Assembly: GCF_900129685.1 (NCBI RefSeq)
Contig: NZ_FQWM01000001.1
Coordinates: forward strand, 956,791-1,020,790
DNA: 64,000 nt
Reading direction: 5' to 3'
Origin: Cognatishimia maritima
GTDB taxonomy: Bacteria > Pseudomonadota > Alphaproteobacteria > Rhodobacterales > Rhodobacteraceae
Below are positions 27,134 to 36,087 of this stretch, piece by piece. The notes below the pieces were generated by a model. The model searched no databases. It worked only from the letters and a program-made list of their open reading frames with translations, and was not told where the DNA came from. A program made the position numbers and the translations under genes. Within the stretch, counting starts at the first letter, position 1, and every line of letters begins with the position of its first letter.

Positions 27134-28387
27134 CTAATGTGCCACGGCCGCGGCGGCGGCCTCGTCGATCAAACGGCCTGTGCGGAACCGTTCCATCGTG
27201 AAAGGTGCGTTGATCGGGTGGGGTTCGTTTTTGGCGATGGTCCAAGCAAAGGTATGGGCCGCGCCCGGCGTGGCCTTGAAGCCGCCGGTGCCCCAGCCGC
27301 AGTTCACGTAAAGCCCATCAACCGGCGTTTTCGAAATGATCGCAGAGCGGTCCGGCGTCACATCCACGATGCCGCCCCATTTGCGCAGCATCCGCATGCG
27401 GTTGAAGATCGGGAAGATCTCGACAATCGCCGCCACCGTATGTTCGATCAATGGCAGACCACCGCGTTGGCTGTAGCTGGTGTATTGGTCGGTGCCCGAG
27501 CCAATGACCAACTCGCCTTTGTCGGACTGGCTGATATAGGCGTGCACGGCGTTGGACATGACCACACAGGGGAAGATCGGCTTGACCGGCTCTGACACCA
27601 GCGCCTGCAGCGGGTAGCTCTCCAACGGCAGACGCACGCCTGCCGTGTCCATCACGACGGAGGTATGGCCCGCGGCAGAGACCGCGACTTTCTTGGCCTT
27701 GATAAATCCTTTGGCGGTTTCCACGCCTTCAACCGCGCCATTCGCGCCGCGCCGGATTGCCGTGACCGGGCAGTTCTGGATGATATCAACACCACGTTGT
27801 GCGGCCGAACGTGCATAGCCCCAAGCAACCGCATCGTGCCGCGCCGTGCCTGCCCGTTCTTGCAAAGCGCCCCCCATAACCGGGTAGCGCGCGTTGGGCG
27901 AGATCGACAGTGGCGGACAGTATTCTTTGCATTCCTGCGGGGTCAGCCAGCGGTTATCAACGCCATTCAATCGGTTTGCGTGCACGTGGCGCTGAAAGCT
28001 CTGCACGTCGTGCACATTATGCGCCAGCATCAGAACGCCACGGCGCGAATACATGACGTTGTAGTTTAGGTCTTGGCTTAGTCCCTCCCACAAATCAACC
28101 GCGTGATCATAAAGCCGCGCGCTTTCGTCATAGAGGTAGTTGGAACGAATAATTGTCGTGTTCCGTCCGGTGTTCCCGCCACCCAGCCAGCCTTTGTCAA
28201 TCACGGCGACATTGGTGATGCCGTGCTCTTTGGCGAGGTAATGCGCAGCGCCAAGGCCGTGGCCACCGGCCCCGACAATGACAACGTCATATTCTTTCTT
28301 TGGCTCAGCTTCGGGCCATTGCTCTGTCCAGTTCTTATGTCCAGTCAGCGCGTGTTTCACGAGGTTTAAGGCGTTGAAACGAGTCAT
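27134..28387 (-). CDS. soxB: sarcosine oxidase beta subunit
   Basis: This is the flavin subunit (417 residues) of heterotetrameric sarcosine oxidase, where sarcosine is oxidised on FAD and electrons pass to FMN at the alpha-beta interface. It has a D-amino-acid-oxidase-type FAD fold ([20 protein letters not shown], about residues 33-52), the [15 protein letters not shown] segment and the C-terminal [15 protein letters not shown] that closes the flavin site. The ATG at 28387 gives the usual N-terminus [14 protein letters not shown]. It is the first gene of soxBDAG. Confidence 0.95.
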   Translation of the reverse strand: MTRFNALNLVKHALTGHKNWTEQWPEAEPKKEYDVVIVGAGGHGLGAAHYLAKEHGITNVAVIDKGWLGGGNTGRNTTIIRSNYLYDESARLYDHAVDLWEGLSQDLNYNVMYSRRGVLMLAHNVHDVQSFQRHVHANRLNGVDNRWLTPQECKEYCPPLSISPNARYPVMGGALQERAGTARHDAVAWGYARSAAQRGVDIIQNCPVTAIRRGANGAVEGVETAKGFIKAKKVAVSAAGHTSVVMDTAGVRLPLESYPLQALVSEPVKPIFPCVVMSNAVHAYISQSDKGELVIGSGTDQYTSYSQRGGLPLIEHTVAAIVEIFPIFNRMRMLRKWGGIVDVTPDRSAIISKTPVDGLYVNCGWGTGGFKATPGAAHTFAWTIAKNEPHPINAPFTMERFRTGRLIDEAAAAAVAH

Positions 28388-28539
28388 GGGCAGCCTCTTA
28401 GAGAAGGGATCGGCACGAAGAATAGCGCGCGGGTGCGGGGATCGAATTGTATGATTGCGACGCAGATATCGGATGATAGCGCCAGCGCTGCGTTTGAATT
28501 GGTACACGAGACGCAGATGTCCCATTCAGCGCGAAAAAA

Positions 28540-28570
28540 AGCCCGGCGTTCTTGGGGAGACCGCCGGGCT
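28540..28570 (-). terminator. terminator of betC
   Basis: On the minus strand the stem AGCCCGGCG/CGCCGGGCT (28562-28570 with 28540-28548) runs into a seven-base T tract. It follows the betC stop by about 8 bases. Confidence 0.85.
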
Positions 28571-28577
28571 GTGTCAG

Positions 28578-30101
28578 TTATTCACCGCGCGGGTAACGCG
28601 CGTTTTCCTCGACCACGTTCAGGTCCATATGGTTGCGCATGTACCGCTCTGACGCCTTAAGCAGGGGCTGGTGATCCCAAGGGAAATAGTTGCCGTTGCG
28701 CAAAGCTTCGTAGACGATCCAACGCCGCGCTTGGGATTTGCGAACGTCCGCATCAAACTGGGCGAGGTCCCAGCGTTCGTCGGCCATCGCTTGGAACTCT
28801 GCCAGCGTCTCTGCATGGGCTGGATCATCGGCGAGGTTTGTCAGTTCGTGCGGGTCAGACTCAAGATCAAACAGCTGTTCTGGATCGAGCGAACAGCGGG
28901 TGAATTTCCACTTGCCCTGTCGCAGTGCGACCATAGGCGCGTAGGACGCTTCGGCTGCATATTCCATCGCCACAGGTGTTTCGCGTGTGCCCCCCTGCCC
29001 CAGTTTCACAAGGCTCTCGCCTGTGGTCCATGGCATGACCTCATCCATAGAGACGCCAGCCAGATCGCACAGGGTCGGGCAGACATCGATATTACTGACC
29101 GGCGTGTCAACGCGGCCCGGCGTCATATTAGGTGCGGAGACCATCAATGGCACGCGCGAGGAGCCTTCAAAGAAGGACATTTTGAACCAAAGACCACGTT
29201 CGCCGAGCATATCGCCGTGATCTGACACAAAGAGAATGATTGTGTCTTCATCCATCCGCGTGCCACGCAGCGCTTCCATCACTTCGCCGATCTTGTCGTC
29301 CAGATATGAGATATTCGCGAAATAGGCCCGGCGCGACCGGCGAATGTCGTCGTCAGAAATCGAGAAGCTGCGCCAGTCATTGGCGTCAAAGATGCGCTTG
29401 GAATGGGTGTCTTGATTGTCATAGCCCAGATCGCCCACCTCGGGCATCAGGTGCTCACAATCTTCATAAAGGTCCCAGTATTTCTTGCGCGCCACATAGG
29501 GATCGTGCGGGTGTGTGAAGCTGACGGTCAGGCACCACGGGCGGTCGTCATTGCGGCGGCCCAGATCATAGATTTTACGGGTGGCGTTATAGGCGACCTC
29601 ATCGTCGTATTCCAATTGGTTGGTGATCTCAGCCACACCAGAACCAGTTACGGACCCCATGTTGTGATACCACCAGTCGATGCGCTCACCCGGCTTGCGG
29701 TAGTCCGGCGTCCAGCCGAAATCCGGCGGATAGACATCGGTTGTCAGACGTTCTTCGAAACCGTGAAGCTGATCTGGTCCCACAAAGTGCATCTTGCCGC
29801 TGAGGCACGTGTGATAGCCCGCGCGGCGCAGGTGGTGGGCATAGGTCGGAATGGCAGAGGCGAACTCTGCCGCGTTGTCATAGACTCCCGTGGTCGACGG
29901 CAATTGCCCCGACATAAAGCTGGCTCGGCCCGGCGCGCAGAGTGGTGAGGCCGTATACGCATTGCGGAAACGGGTCGATTTATCAGCAATCGCGCGGATG
30001 TTCGGCACATGTAGAAAGTCTGCTGGACCGTCCGGGAAGAAGGTGCCGTTCAACTGGTCGACCATGAAGATCAGGATATTGGGGCGTTTTGTTTCGGTCA
30101 T
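28578..30101 (-). CDS. betC: choline-sulfatase
   Basis: BetC hydrolyses choline-O-sulfate to choline and sulfate, feeding BetA/BetB. The 507-residue sulfatase has the formylglycine motif SPLCAPGRASFMSGQLPST (about residues 51-69), where the cysteine is converted to formylglycine. The N-terminal metal site ILIFMVDQLNG, the ILFVSDHGDMLGERG metal ligands and a family-specific C-terminal WDHQPLL segment are also present. The ATG at 30101 replaces a longer open frame without similarity. There is no signal peptide, as expected for this cytosolic enzyme. It is divergent from a LysR regulator. Confidence 0.95.
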   Translation of the reverse strand: MTETKRPNILIFMVDQLNGTFFPDGPADFLHVPNIRAIADKSTRFRNAYTASPLCAPGRASFMSGQLPSTTGVYDNAAEFASAIPTYAHHLRRAGYHTCLSGKMHFVGPDQLHGFEERLTTDVYPPDFGWTPDYRKPGERIDWWYHNMGSVTGSGVAEITNQLEYDDEVAYNATRKIYDLGRRNDDRPWCLTVSFTHPHDPYVARKKYWDLYEDCEHLMPEVGDLGYDNQDTHSKRIFDANDWRSFSISDDDIRRSRRAYFANISYLDDKIGEVMEALRGTRMDEDTIILFVSDHGDMLGERGLWFKMSFFEGSSRVPLMVSAPNMTPGRVDTPVSNIDVCPTLCDLAGVSMDEVMPWTTGESLVKLGQGGTRETPVAMEYAAEASYAPMVALRQGKWKFTRCSLDPEQLFDLESDPHELTNLADDPAHAETLAEFQAMADERWDLAQFDADVRKSQARRWIVYEALRNGNYFPWDHQPLLKASERYMRNHMDLNVVEENARYPRGE

Positions 30102-30179
30102 AATATTGTCCTGTCGGGGCCTCGGTGCGCGGGTGGCATCAAGGTGCATCATTGATGATTTTGAAGGCGCGCCATGGCA

Positions 30180-30207
30180 CACGCAACAATTCAATAAAAA
30201 TTGCGTG
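30180..30207. promoter_or_regulatory. inverted repeat in the betC/LysR divergent promoter
   Basis: CACGCAA (30180-30186) and TTGCGTG (30201-30207) form a perfect 7-bp inverted repeat with an AT-rich 14-base spacer between the divergent betC and LysR genes. It is a probable site for the choline-sulfate regulator. Confidence 0.5.
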
Positions 30208-30292
30208 GCGTCGGGCTGTCGCTATCGTATTATGCTAATCACATATCCAAAGCCAAACTCTACAATCAATCAAGTTTATAGGTGATCGTGTT

Positions 30293-31225
30293 ATGGCCGA
30301 CATAAGGAATACTTATACCAATTTCGGCAGGTATAGCGCGGACCTGTGTCTGTTCCTGCTGGTGGCGCAGCATCAACAACTGTCGATGGCAGCCAAGGCG
30401 TCCGGTCTGTCACAACCACGGGTAAGCCAGCGCATGCGGGCGTTAGAGGACTCGCTTGGTCAATCGCTTTTTCTACGCGAACGACGTGGGGTTCGTCTGA
30501 CTCGCGAAGGGCGTGCGCTGCACGCCGCGCTTCTATCCCCTTTGACCGAGGCCGCAGGGGCCTTCGCCGCCTTTCAAAACCGCGCCAGGCGCAATCAGGT
30601 TGTGATCCTGTCTGACAGCGCTTTCGCCAGCTTCCTCTTACTGCCCGAGTTTGCCTCTTTGACGGCCGCCTTTGAAGAGATCGGAATTTCACTGTTAACG
30701 GCACAGCAACCGGATGCGCGCTTTTACCCGGATGCGGATATTATGATCCGCATGGCACCGACGGCAGACGTCGGCGACACCGACGCGCTGTTGTTTCGGG
30801 AAAGGGTGTCTGCGGTCTGTAGCCCTGAATTCCTTGATCGGACGCCCGGCATTGCCACAGCACAAGATTTAACAGGCTTGAAAATGATTGAATTGGCGTC
30901 GGGCACCGACGCGCCTTGGTTTACCTGGGATGACTGGATGCGTGCCGCCCTTGGCAGCCCGTTCACCGCCCGCAACACCGTGGCCTTCAATAGCTATGAC
31001 CATGTCATCAGCGCCGCGAAATCCGGCTTGGGGCTGGCGCTCGGCTGGGAAGGTCTGCTGAAGGTCGATGAGCCGGGTTCAGGGCTTGTGCGGGCGGTGC
31101 CGAACCAGATCGAAAGCAAACACGGCTATGTCCTAAGCCTTCTGACTGAGCGGCAAAGCCCGGCGAGCGCTGCGGTCTTTGACTGGCTGAAGGCGACGTT
31201 CACGATGTCGCCTGTTCCCGCCTGA
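30293..31225 (+). CDS. LysR-family regulator of choline-sulfate use
   Basis: This 310-residue LysR regulator has an N-terminal winged helix (LFLLVAQHQQLSMAAKASGL, SQPRVSQRMRALEDSLGQSL) and a periplasmic-binding-protein-like effector domain (LPEFASLTAAFEEIGISLL, SAAKSGLGLALGWEGLL). The effector domain resembles that of GcvA-type regulators. LysR genes divergent from betC are known as choline-sulfate utilisation regulators in rhizobia and roseobacters, and the position fits. Its stop overlaps the end of the convergent AraC-type regulator gene by 26 bases. Confidence 0.88.
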   Translation: MADIRNTYTNFGRYSADLCLFLLVAQHQQLSMAAKASGLSQPRVSQRMRALEDSLGQSLFLRERRGVRLTREGRALHAALLSPLTEAAGAFAAFQNRARRNQVVILSDSAFASFLLLPEFASLTAAFEEIGISLLTAQQPDARFYPDADIMIRMAPTADVGDTDALLFRERVSAVCSPEFLDRTPGIATAQDLTGLKMIELASGTDAPWFTWDDWMRAALGSPFTARNTVAFNSYDHVISAAKSGLGLALGWEGLLKVDEPGSGLVRAVPNQIESKHGYVLSLLTERQSPASAAVFDWLKATFTMSPVPA

Positions 31226-32243
31226 CCGCCAAGGGCGTGCAGCCTTCGTTGCTGCGGAACACGCGGCTGAGATGAGAGGAATCGCAAAACCCACAATCCA
31301 ACGCGATTTGCGCGATGGATTTTTCGGTTGTCGTCAAAAGGTGACGCGCCAACGAAAGCCGCATTTGAACAAAGGCCGCTTGCGGGGAGATGTCCAACTC
31401 TGTGCGGAAGTGCCTTTCGATCTGGCGTTTGCTGTGACCGATGCTTTGGGCGATGTCCTGAATCGACAACGGCGTGTCGATGTTTTGCTGCATCATCAAA
31501 AGTGCGCGCATGACAATCGGATCGCGCGTTTTGTAGCCCATGGTCACGCCGGGCTGTGGTTTTTCAGCCTGCTGGGCATCGTCAATGATCATAATGTGCA
31601 GGCTTTTGTTGGCCTGCGCCCGGCCCACATGACGATCCACCAGATAAGCCGCAAGATGGGCGGAACTGACACCGCCCGAGCAAGTCAGTCGATCCCGGTC
31701 GACAACAAAAATCTGGTCAGCGACCGGGTTCAGGCCTTCGAATTTTTCAAGAAAATCCGCGTGGTGAAACCAGCTGACGCAGCAGCGATAGCCATCCAGC
31801 AACCCAACTTGGTGCAACATAAAAGCGCCCGTGCAGATGCCCGCCAAAGGCACACCAGAATCGGCCGCGCGGTGCAAAAACTGCGCGCAGGCCGGGCTGA
31901 GGCCGGGCATATCCTCATCCAGCAGGCCGCCTACGACCACGATGTAGTCAAACCGCGCTGGGTCTCCCAACCGTTCTTGCGGCACCACCGGCACACCACA
32001 ACTGGAATGCACCGGGTCCATCGTGTCCGACAAAACCGTCCAATTGCAAAGAATAGGCCGGCTACGGTCGCCCTCGTCCGCTGCCAGCCGCAGCACATCC
32101 ACGAAATTCGCAAACGCGCAGAGCGTAAAGCGGCGCGCCAAAATGAACCCAACGGACAACCGAGAGCCGCGCGGACGCGGGCGCGTGCCAAAAGCAGGCT
32201 TTGCGCTTCGGTCGATATTGGCCTTATGCGGCGTTGCTGGCAT
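31200..32243 (-). CDS. GlxA/GbdR-type AraC-family regulator
   Basis: This 347-residue regulator has an N-terminal class-I glutamine-amidotransferase-like (DJ-1/PfpI) ligand domain and a C-terminal AraC DNA-binding domain. The ligand domain shows FTLCAFANFVDVLRLAADEG and GICTGAFML with the nucleophile-elbow-like cysteine. The DNA-binding domain shows SIQDIAQSIGHSKRQIERHFRTEL and IAQIALDCGFCDSSHLSRVFR. This architecture is shared with GbdR and CdhR, activators of glycine-betaine and carnitine breakdown. Its location between betC and a dimethylglycine dehydrogenase-like gene fits a GbdR-like role. The start at 32243 trims an N-terminal extension. Confidence 0.87.
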   Translation of the reverse strand: MPATPHKANIDRSAKPAFGTRPRPRGSRLSVGFILARRFTLCAFANFVDVLRLAADEGDRSRPILCNWTVLSDTMDPVHSSCGVPVVPQERLGDPARFDYIVVVGGLLDEDMPGLSPACAQFLHRAADSGVPLAGICTGAFMLHQVGLLDGYRCCVSWFHHADFLEKFEGLNPVADQIFVVDRDRLTCSGGVSSAHLAAYLVDRHVGRAQANKSLHIMIIDDAQQAEKPQPGVTMGYKTRDPIVMRALLMMQQNIDTPLSIQDIAQSIGHSKRQIERHFRTELDISPQAAFVQMRLSLARHLLTTTEKSIAQIALDCGFCDSSHLSRVFRSNEGCTPLAVRREQATS

Positions 32244-32482
32244 CAATGCCCCACTGTGTTGATCGCTTTGACCTGTCGTAGCTTTAATCCTGAATTGACG
32301 CAATCATACTGTTTTTTCCGGACGTCTTTGGCGTAGCCTATTGGATGAAACCGGTAGGGGGACTCTCTTTGACCTATCCGCATTGCGCAAATCGGCGCGA
32401 AACATGTGGGGGCTGAAGATGTCGCAAGGGTTCTGCAAGCAGCCCCTCCCTGCCCTGACTTAAAAGAACGGCGGAGAAACCC

Positions 32483-35044
32483 ATGTCTAGTTTTCCTGAA
32501 CGCGCCAATGTTGTGATCGTGGGCCTTGGCGGCATCGTTGGCGCGTCGGTCGCGCACCATCTGATCGAACGCGGATGGGACGATATTGTCGGCATCGACA
32601 AATCCGGCATCCCGACAGACATCGGGTCAACCGCACATGCGTCGGATTTTTGCTACTGCACCAGCCATGATCTGCTGACGACATGGACAACCATGTACTC
32701 TGTCGATTTCTACGAAAAGATGGGGCACTATTCTCGCATTGGGGGCCTGGAGGTCGCGCGCGTTGGTGATGACGAACGCATGCAGGAACTAAAACGCAAA
32801 TGCGATTCCGCCCGCGCTTTTGGCACACGCGCACATATGATCTCGGCGTCGGAAGCCAAGGAAAAATTCCCGCTTCTGGAAGAGGACCAAATCCAAGGTG
32901 CGCTGTGGGACCCGGATGCAGGGCTTGTGGTGCCACGGTCGCAGACAGTGGCAGGCAAGCTGGTAGATCAAGCCGAAAAAACCGGGCGCTTGCGGGCCTT
33001 TGCCAACACGCCTGCGTTGGAACTGATCCACGAAAACGGACGTGTTGTTGGCGTGAAAACCCATCGCGGCACGATCTATGCCAATCACGTCGTGGTCTGC
33101 GCGGGCCTTTGGGGCCGTTTGATCGCAGAAATGGCGGGCGAGGACCTGCCGGTGATGCCGGTTGACCACCCGCTGACCTTCTTTGGTCCTTACAACGAAT
33201 ACGAAGGCACCGGGCTTGAAATCGGCCGCCCTCTGCTGCGCGACCAAGGCAACTCTGCCTACCTGCGCGACACCGGCGATCCGAACACCACCGAGGGCGG
33301 TCAGATCGAATGGGGCTACTACTACGAAAAAGACGTGCGCATGGTGCATCCGTCTGAATTGCTGGAAAAAGATCAGGCGCGCCTATCGCCGTCGCAGCGT
33401 GATCTGGAACTGGAAGACGTCATCGAGCCATTGGAGCGCGCGATGGAGCTGACGCCAATTCTGGCGGAGCTTGGGTTTAACGAGAGCCATTCTTTCAACG
33501 GCCTGCTGCAAACCACAACGGACGGCGGCCCCTCGATGGGCGAAAGCCGCAAACTGCGCGGGCTTTGGTATGCGGTTGCGGTTTGGGTCAAGGATGGCCC
33601 CGGTATGGGCAAACTGATCGCCGATTGGATGACAGATGGGCGCACAGAGATCGACCACAACTCCGTCGATTATTCCCGGTTCAATGACTACCAGCTAGAG
33701 AAAGACTTCATCGCGGGCCGCTGCGAAGAAACCGCCGCAAAGATCTACAATCCACCGGTGCACCCGCGCGAACCATTTGCCAATGGGCGGAATATCCGTC
33801 GTTCTCCGTTCTATGAGCGCGAAGTGGAACTTGGCGGCCACTTCATGGAGCTTGGCGGCTGGGAACGGGCGCATGGCTATGCGTCAAACGCGCATCTGCT
33901 AGAGAAGTATGCAGATCAGGTGCCGGTGCGAGAAGCCGAATGGGACAACCGCCATTTCTGGCGCGTCTCTAATGCCGAGCAGCTGGAAATGTCTTCCGAT
34001 TGCGGCATCATCAACCTGTCGCACTTCCACCTGACCGACATCACCGGCCCAGATCACGTGGCGCTGCTGGAATGGCTATCGGCTGCGAAAATTGGCGGAG
34101 ATCGCAATATCAACCGCGGCATCTATACCCACTTCTTGGATGAAGAAGGCATGGTCCGGGCTGACTTTACCATCCTGAGATTTGAGGACCGCTGCCGCCT
34201 GATCAACGGAGCCGACGCTGGTCCGCGCGATTTCCAATACATGAAACGCGTGGCGCAGGACAAAGGCTTTGATGTCGAAATCAAAGACGTCACCACCGAC
34301 TTTATCACCATAGGCATCTGGGGTCCAAACGCGCGCGAGAACCTCTCGAAGCTGGTGGAAAACCCGGAGGACCTCTCGGTTGACGCCTTCCCATTTGCGA
34401 CGTTGAAGCCGCTTAAGATCGCGGGCAAAGACGTGACCGCCTTCCGCATTTCCTATGTGGGTGAACAGGGTTGGGAATTGCATATGGATTATGAAGATGG
34501 GCTTGCTGTCTGGGACGAACTTCGTTCGCTCGGGATCACGCCGGTTGGTGTTGAAACCTATGCAAACACCCGCCGGATGGAGAAATCCCTACGGCTGCAG
34601 AACGCCGACCTGCTGACACAGTATAACCTGTTCGAAGCCGATCTGGCGCGCCCAAAGGTGAAAGAAGCGGACTTCGTCGGCAAGGCGAAACACCTTGAGT
34701 ACCATGCGCGCGACAAACAACCGGCGATGCTTTGTACCTTGGTGATGAACGACAACACCGACAGCAACGGCGTGGCACGTTACCCGGTCGGCACGCTGCC
34801 GATCATGGACAAAGACACGGGTGAAGTACCAGTGGATGAGCTTGGCCGCCGGTCATACGTGACATCCATGGCGTTTGGCCCGACGGTTGGCAAAAACATC
34901 GGCCTCGCCTACCTGCCGCAGTCTTACTGTGAAGTCGGCAAGGTGGTGCACACCACCTATATGGATGAGGTCTATGAACTTGAGGTTGCCGGTGTAGGCT
35001 ACGCCCCACTCTACGATCCCGAGAACTTGAAACCGCGCAGCTAA
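32483..35044 (+). CDS. FAD/GcvT oxidoreductase, dimethylglycine or sarcosine dehydrogenase-like
   Basis: This 853-residue two-part enzyme has an N-terminal DadA-type FAD domain (NVVIVGLGGIVGASVAHHLIERG near residues 9-31, with HASDFCY as the likely flavin attachment region). It also has a C-terminal GcvT-type tetrahydrofolate domain (RSPFYEREVELGGHFMELGG, LSHFHLTDITGPD, SYVGEQGWELH). Enzymes with this layout oxidatively demethylate dimethylglycine or sarcosine, giving methylene-tetrahydrofolate. Given the bet and sox genes around it, dimethylglycine dehydrogenase is the best guess. Related architectures act on other N-methyl compounds, so the substrate is uncertain. It is a single gene, divergent from the GbdR-like regulator. 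Confidence 0.85.
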   Translation: MSSFPERANVVIVGLGGIVGASVAHHLIERGWDDIVGIDKSGIPTDIGSTAHASDFCYCTSHDLLTTWTTMYSVDFYEKMGHYSRIGGLEVARVGDDERMQELKRKCDSARAFGTRAHMISASEAKEKFPLLEEDQIQGALWDPDAGLVVPRSQTVAGKLVDQAEKTGRLRAFANTPALELIHENGRVVGVKTHRGTIYANHVVVCAGLWGRLIAEMAGEDLPVMPVDHPLTFFGPYNEYEGTGLEIGRPLLRDQGNSAYLRDTGDPNTTEGGQIEWGYYYEKDVRMVHPSELLEKDQARLSPSQRDLELEDVIEPLERAMELTPILAELGFNESHSFNGLLQTTTDGGPSMGESRKLRGLWYAVAVWVKDGPGMGKLIADWMTDGRTEIDHNSVDYSRFNDYQLEKDFIAGRCEETAAKIYNPPVHPREPFANGRNIRRSPFYEREVELGGHFMELGGWERAHGYASNAHLLEKYADQVPVREAEWDNRHFWRVSNAEQLEMSSDCGIINLSHFHLTDITGPDHVALLEWLSAAKIGGDRNINRGIYTHFLDEEGMVRADFTILRFEDRCRLINGADAGPRDFQYMKRVAQDKGFDVEIKDVTTDFITIGIWGPNARENLSKLVENPEDLSVDAFPFATLKPLKIAGKDVTAFRISYVGEQGWELHMDYEDGLAVWDELRSLGITPVGVETYANTRRMEKSLRLQNADLLTQYNLFEADLARPKVKEADFVGKAKHLEYHARDKQPAMLCTLVMNDNTDSNGVARYPVGTLPIMDKDTGEVPVDELGRRSYVTSMAFGPTVGKNIGLAYLPQSYCEVGKVVHTTYMDEVYELEVAGVGYAPLYDPENLKPRS

Positions 35045-35108
35045 GTTGTCGGGTTTTGCTCCCCTACGAGCGGGTGGCTATCCGACTGACAGTGTCCGAA
35101 GTGTTTAC

Positions 35109-35145
35109 ATGGCGCGCCGACTTTGTCGGCGCGCCATTCCTTTTT
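35109..35145 (+). terminator. terminator after the FAD/GcvT gene
   Basis: A perfect 13-bp stem, ATGGCGCGCCGAC/GTCGGCGCGCCAT (35109-35121 with 35125-35137, loop TTT), is followed by TCCTTTTT. Confidence 0.9.
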
Positions 35146-35195
35146 GGTCGGAGATCAGGTGATCACAGACACTTAGTGGCATAGGACGGCGCGAA

Positions 35196-35230
35196 ATAAA
35201 AAATGCCCGCCAGCCGAAGCTGACGGGCAT
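35196..35230 (-). terminator. terminator of the kduD-TRAP operon
   Basis: On the minus strand ATGCCCGTCAGC pairs with GCTGGCGGGCAT (35219-35230 with 35203-35214, one G-T pair) and continues into TTTTTTATT. It lies 57 bases beyond the kduD stop. Confidence 0.85.
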
Positions 35231-35286
35231 ACTCGCGTGGCACAGTCGTTCCCTGGAAGTTGAGATAGTGCCATGCGGGGGAGATT

Positions 35287-36057
35287 CTATCGTCCCATCC
35301 AACCGCCATCGACGGTTAGCACCGTTCCATGGACGTAGTCAGAAGCTGACGAAGCAAGGAAAACAGCTGGACCACCAAAGTCTGACGGTGCCCCCCAACG
35401 CCCGGCCGGGATGCGCGCAAGGATGCCCCCCGAGCGATCGGCATCCTCTCTGAGGGCTTGGGTATTGTCCGTTGCTATATATCCGGGGGCAATGGCATTG
35501 ACGTTGACACCATGCGCAGCCCACTCATTAGCAAACGCTTTCGTCAATTGACCAATGCCGCCCTTGCTCGCCGCATATCCCGGCACGGTGATCCCGCCTT
35601 GAAACGTCAACAAAGAGGCCGTGAAGATGATCTTGCCGCTCTTGCGTTGGACCATCGATTTACCAATTTCACGCGTCAGACGGAACTGCGAGGAAAGGTT
35701 CACTTCGATGACTTCATCCCAGATCGCGTCGCCGTGCTCTGCCGCAGGCGCTCGACGGATCGTGCCGGCGTTGTTGATCAGGATATCGATCTGCGGGTGA
35801 TCCTTTTGCACCTGCTTTGCAAAGGCCAGAACCGCGGCTTTGTCTGCAAAGTCACATGCATAGGCCGAAAACGCGCGCCCTGCTGCATGCACTTCTGCAC
35901 CTACGTCACTTCCTTTTGCCTCAAGTGTTGCGCTTACGCCAATGATGTCTGCACCTGCTTTGGCAAGGGCTACGGCCATGGCCTTACCAATGCCGCGTTT
36001 GCATCCAGTCACAAGCGCCGTTTTGCCCGCCAAATCGAAAAGCTTATCTTGCGTCAT
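35287..36057 (-). CDS. kduD: 2-dehydro-3-deoxy-D-gluconate 5-dehydrogenase (KduD-type SDR)
   Basis: This 256-residue short-chain dehydrogenase most likely interconverts 2,5-diketo-3-deoxygluconate and 2-keto-3-deoxygluconate (KDG). It has the NAD(P) motif TGCKRGIG (about residues 17-24), NNAG, the catalytic serine in TASLLTFQG and the YAASK tyrosine-lysine pair. The C-terminal VFLASSASDYVHGTVLTVDG is also typical. The KduD call rests on overall similarity and on kduI nearby. It is the last gene of the TRAP operon, about 30 bases after the large permease gene. Confidence 0.85.
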   Translation of the reverse strand: MTQDKLFDLAGKTALVTGCKRGIGKAMAVALAKAGADIIGVSATLEAKGSDVGAEVHAAGRAFSAYACDFADKAAVLAFAKQVQKDHPQIDILINNAGTIRRAPAAEHGDAIWDEVIEVNLSSQFRLTREIGKSMVQRKSGKIIFTASLLTFQGGITVPGYAASKGGIGQLTKAFANEWAAHGVNVNAIAPGYIATDNTQALREDADRSGGILARIPAGRWGAPSDFGGPAVFLASSASDYVHGTVLTVDGGWMGR

Positions 36058-36087
36058 ATTTTTTGATCTCATTTTAGAGAGGCTGGT

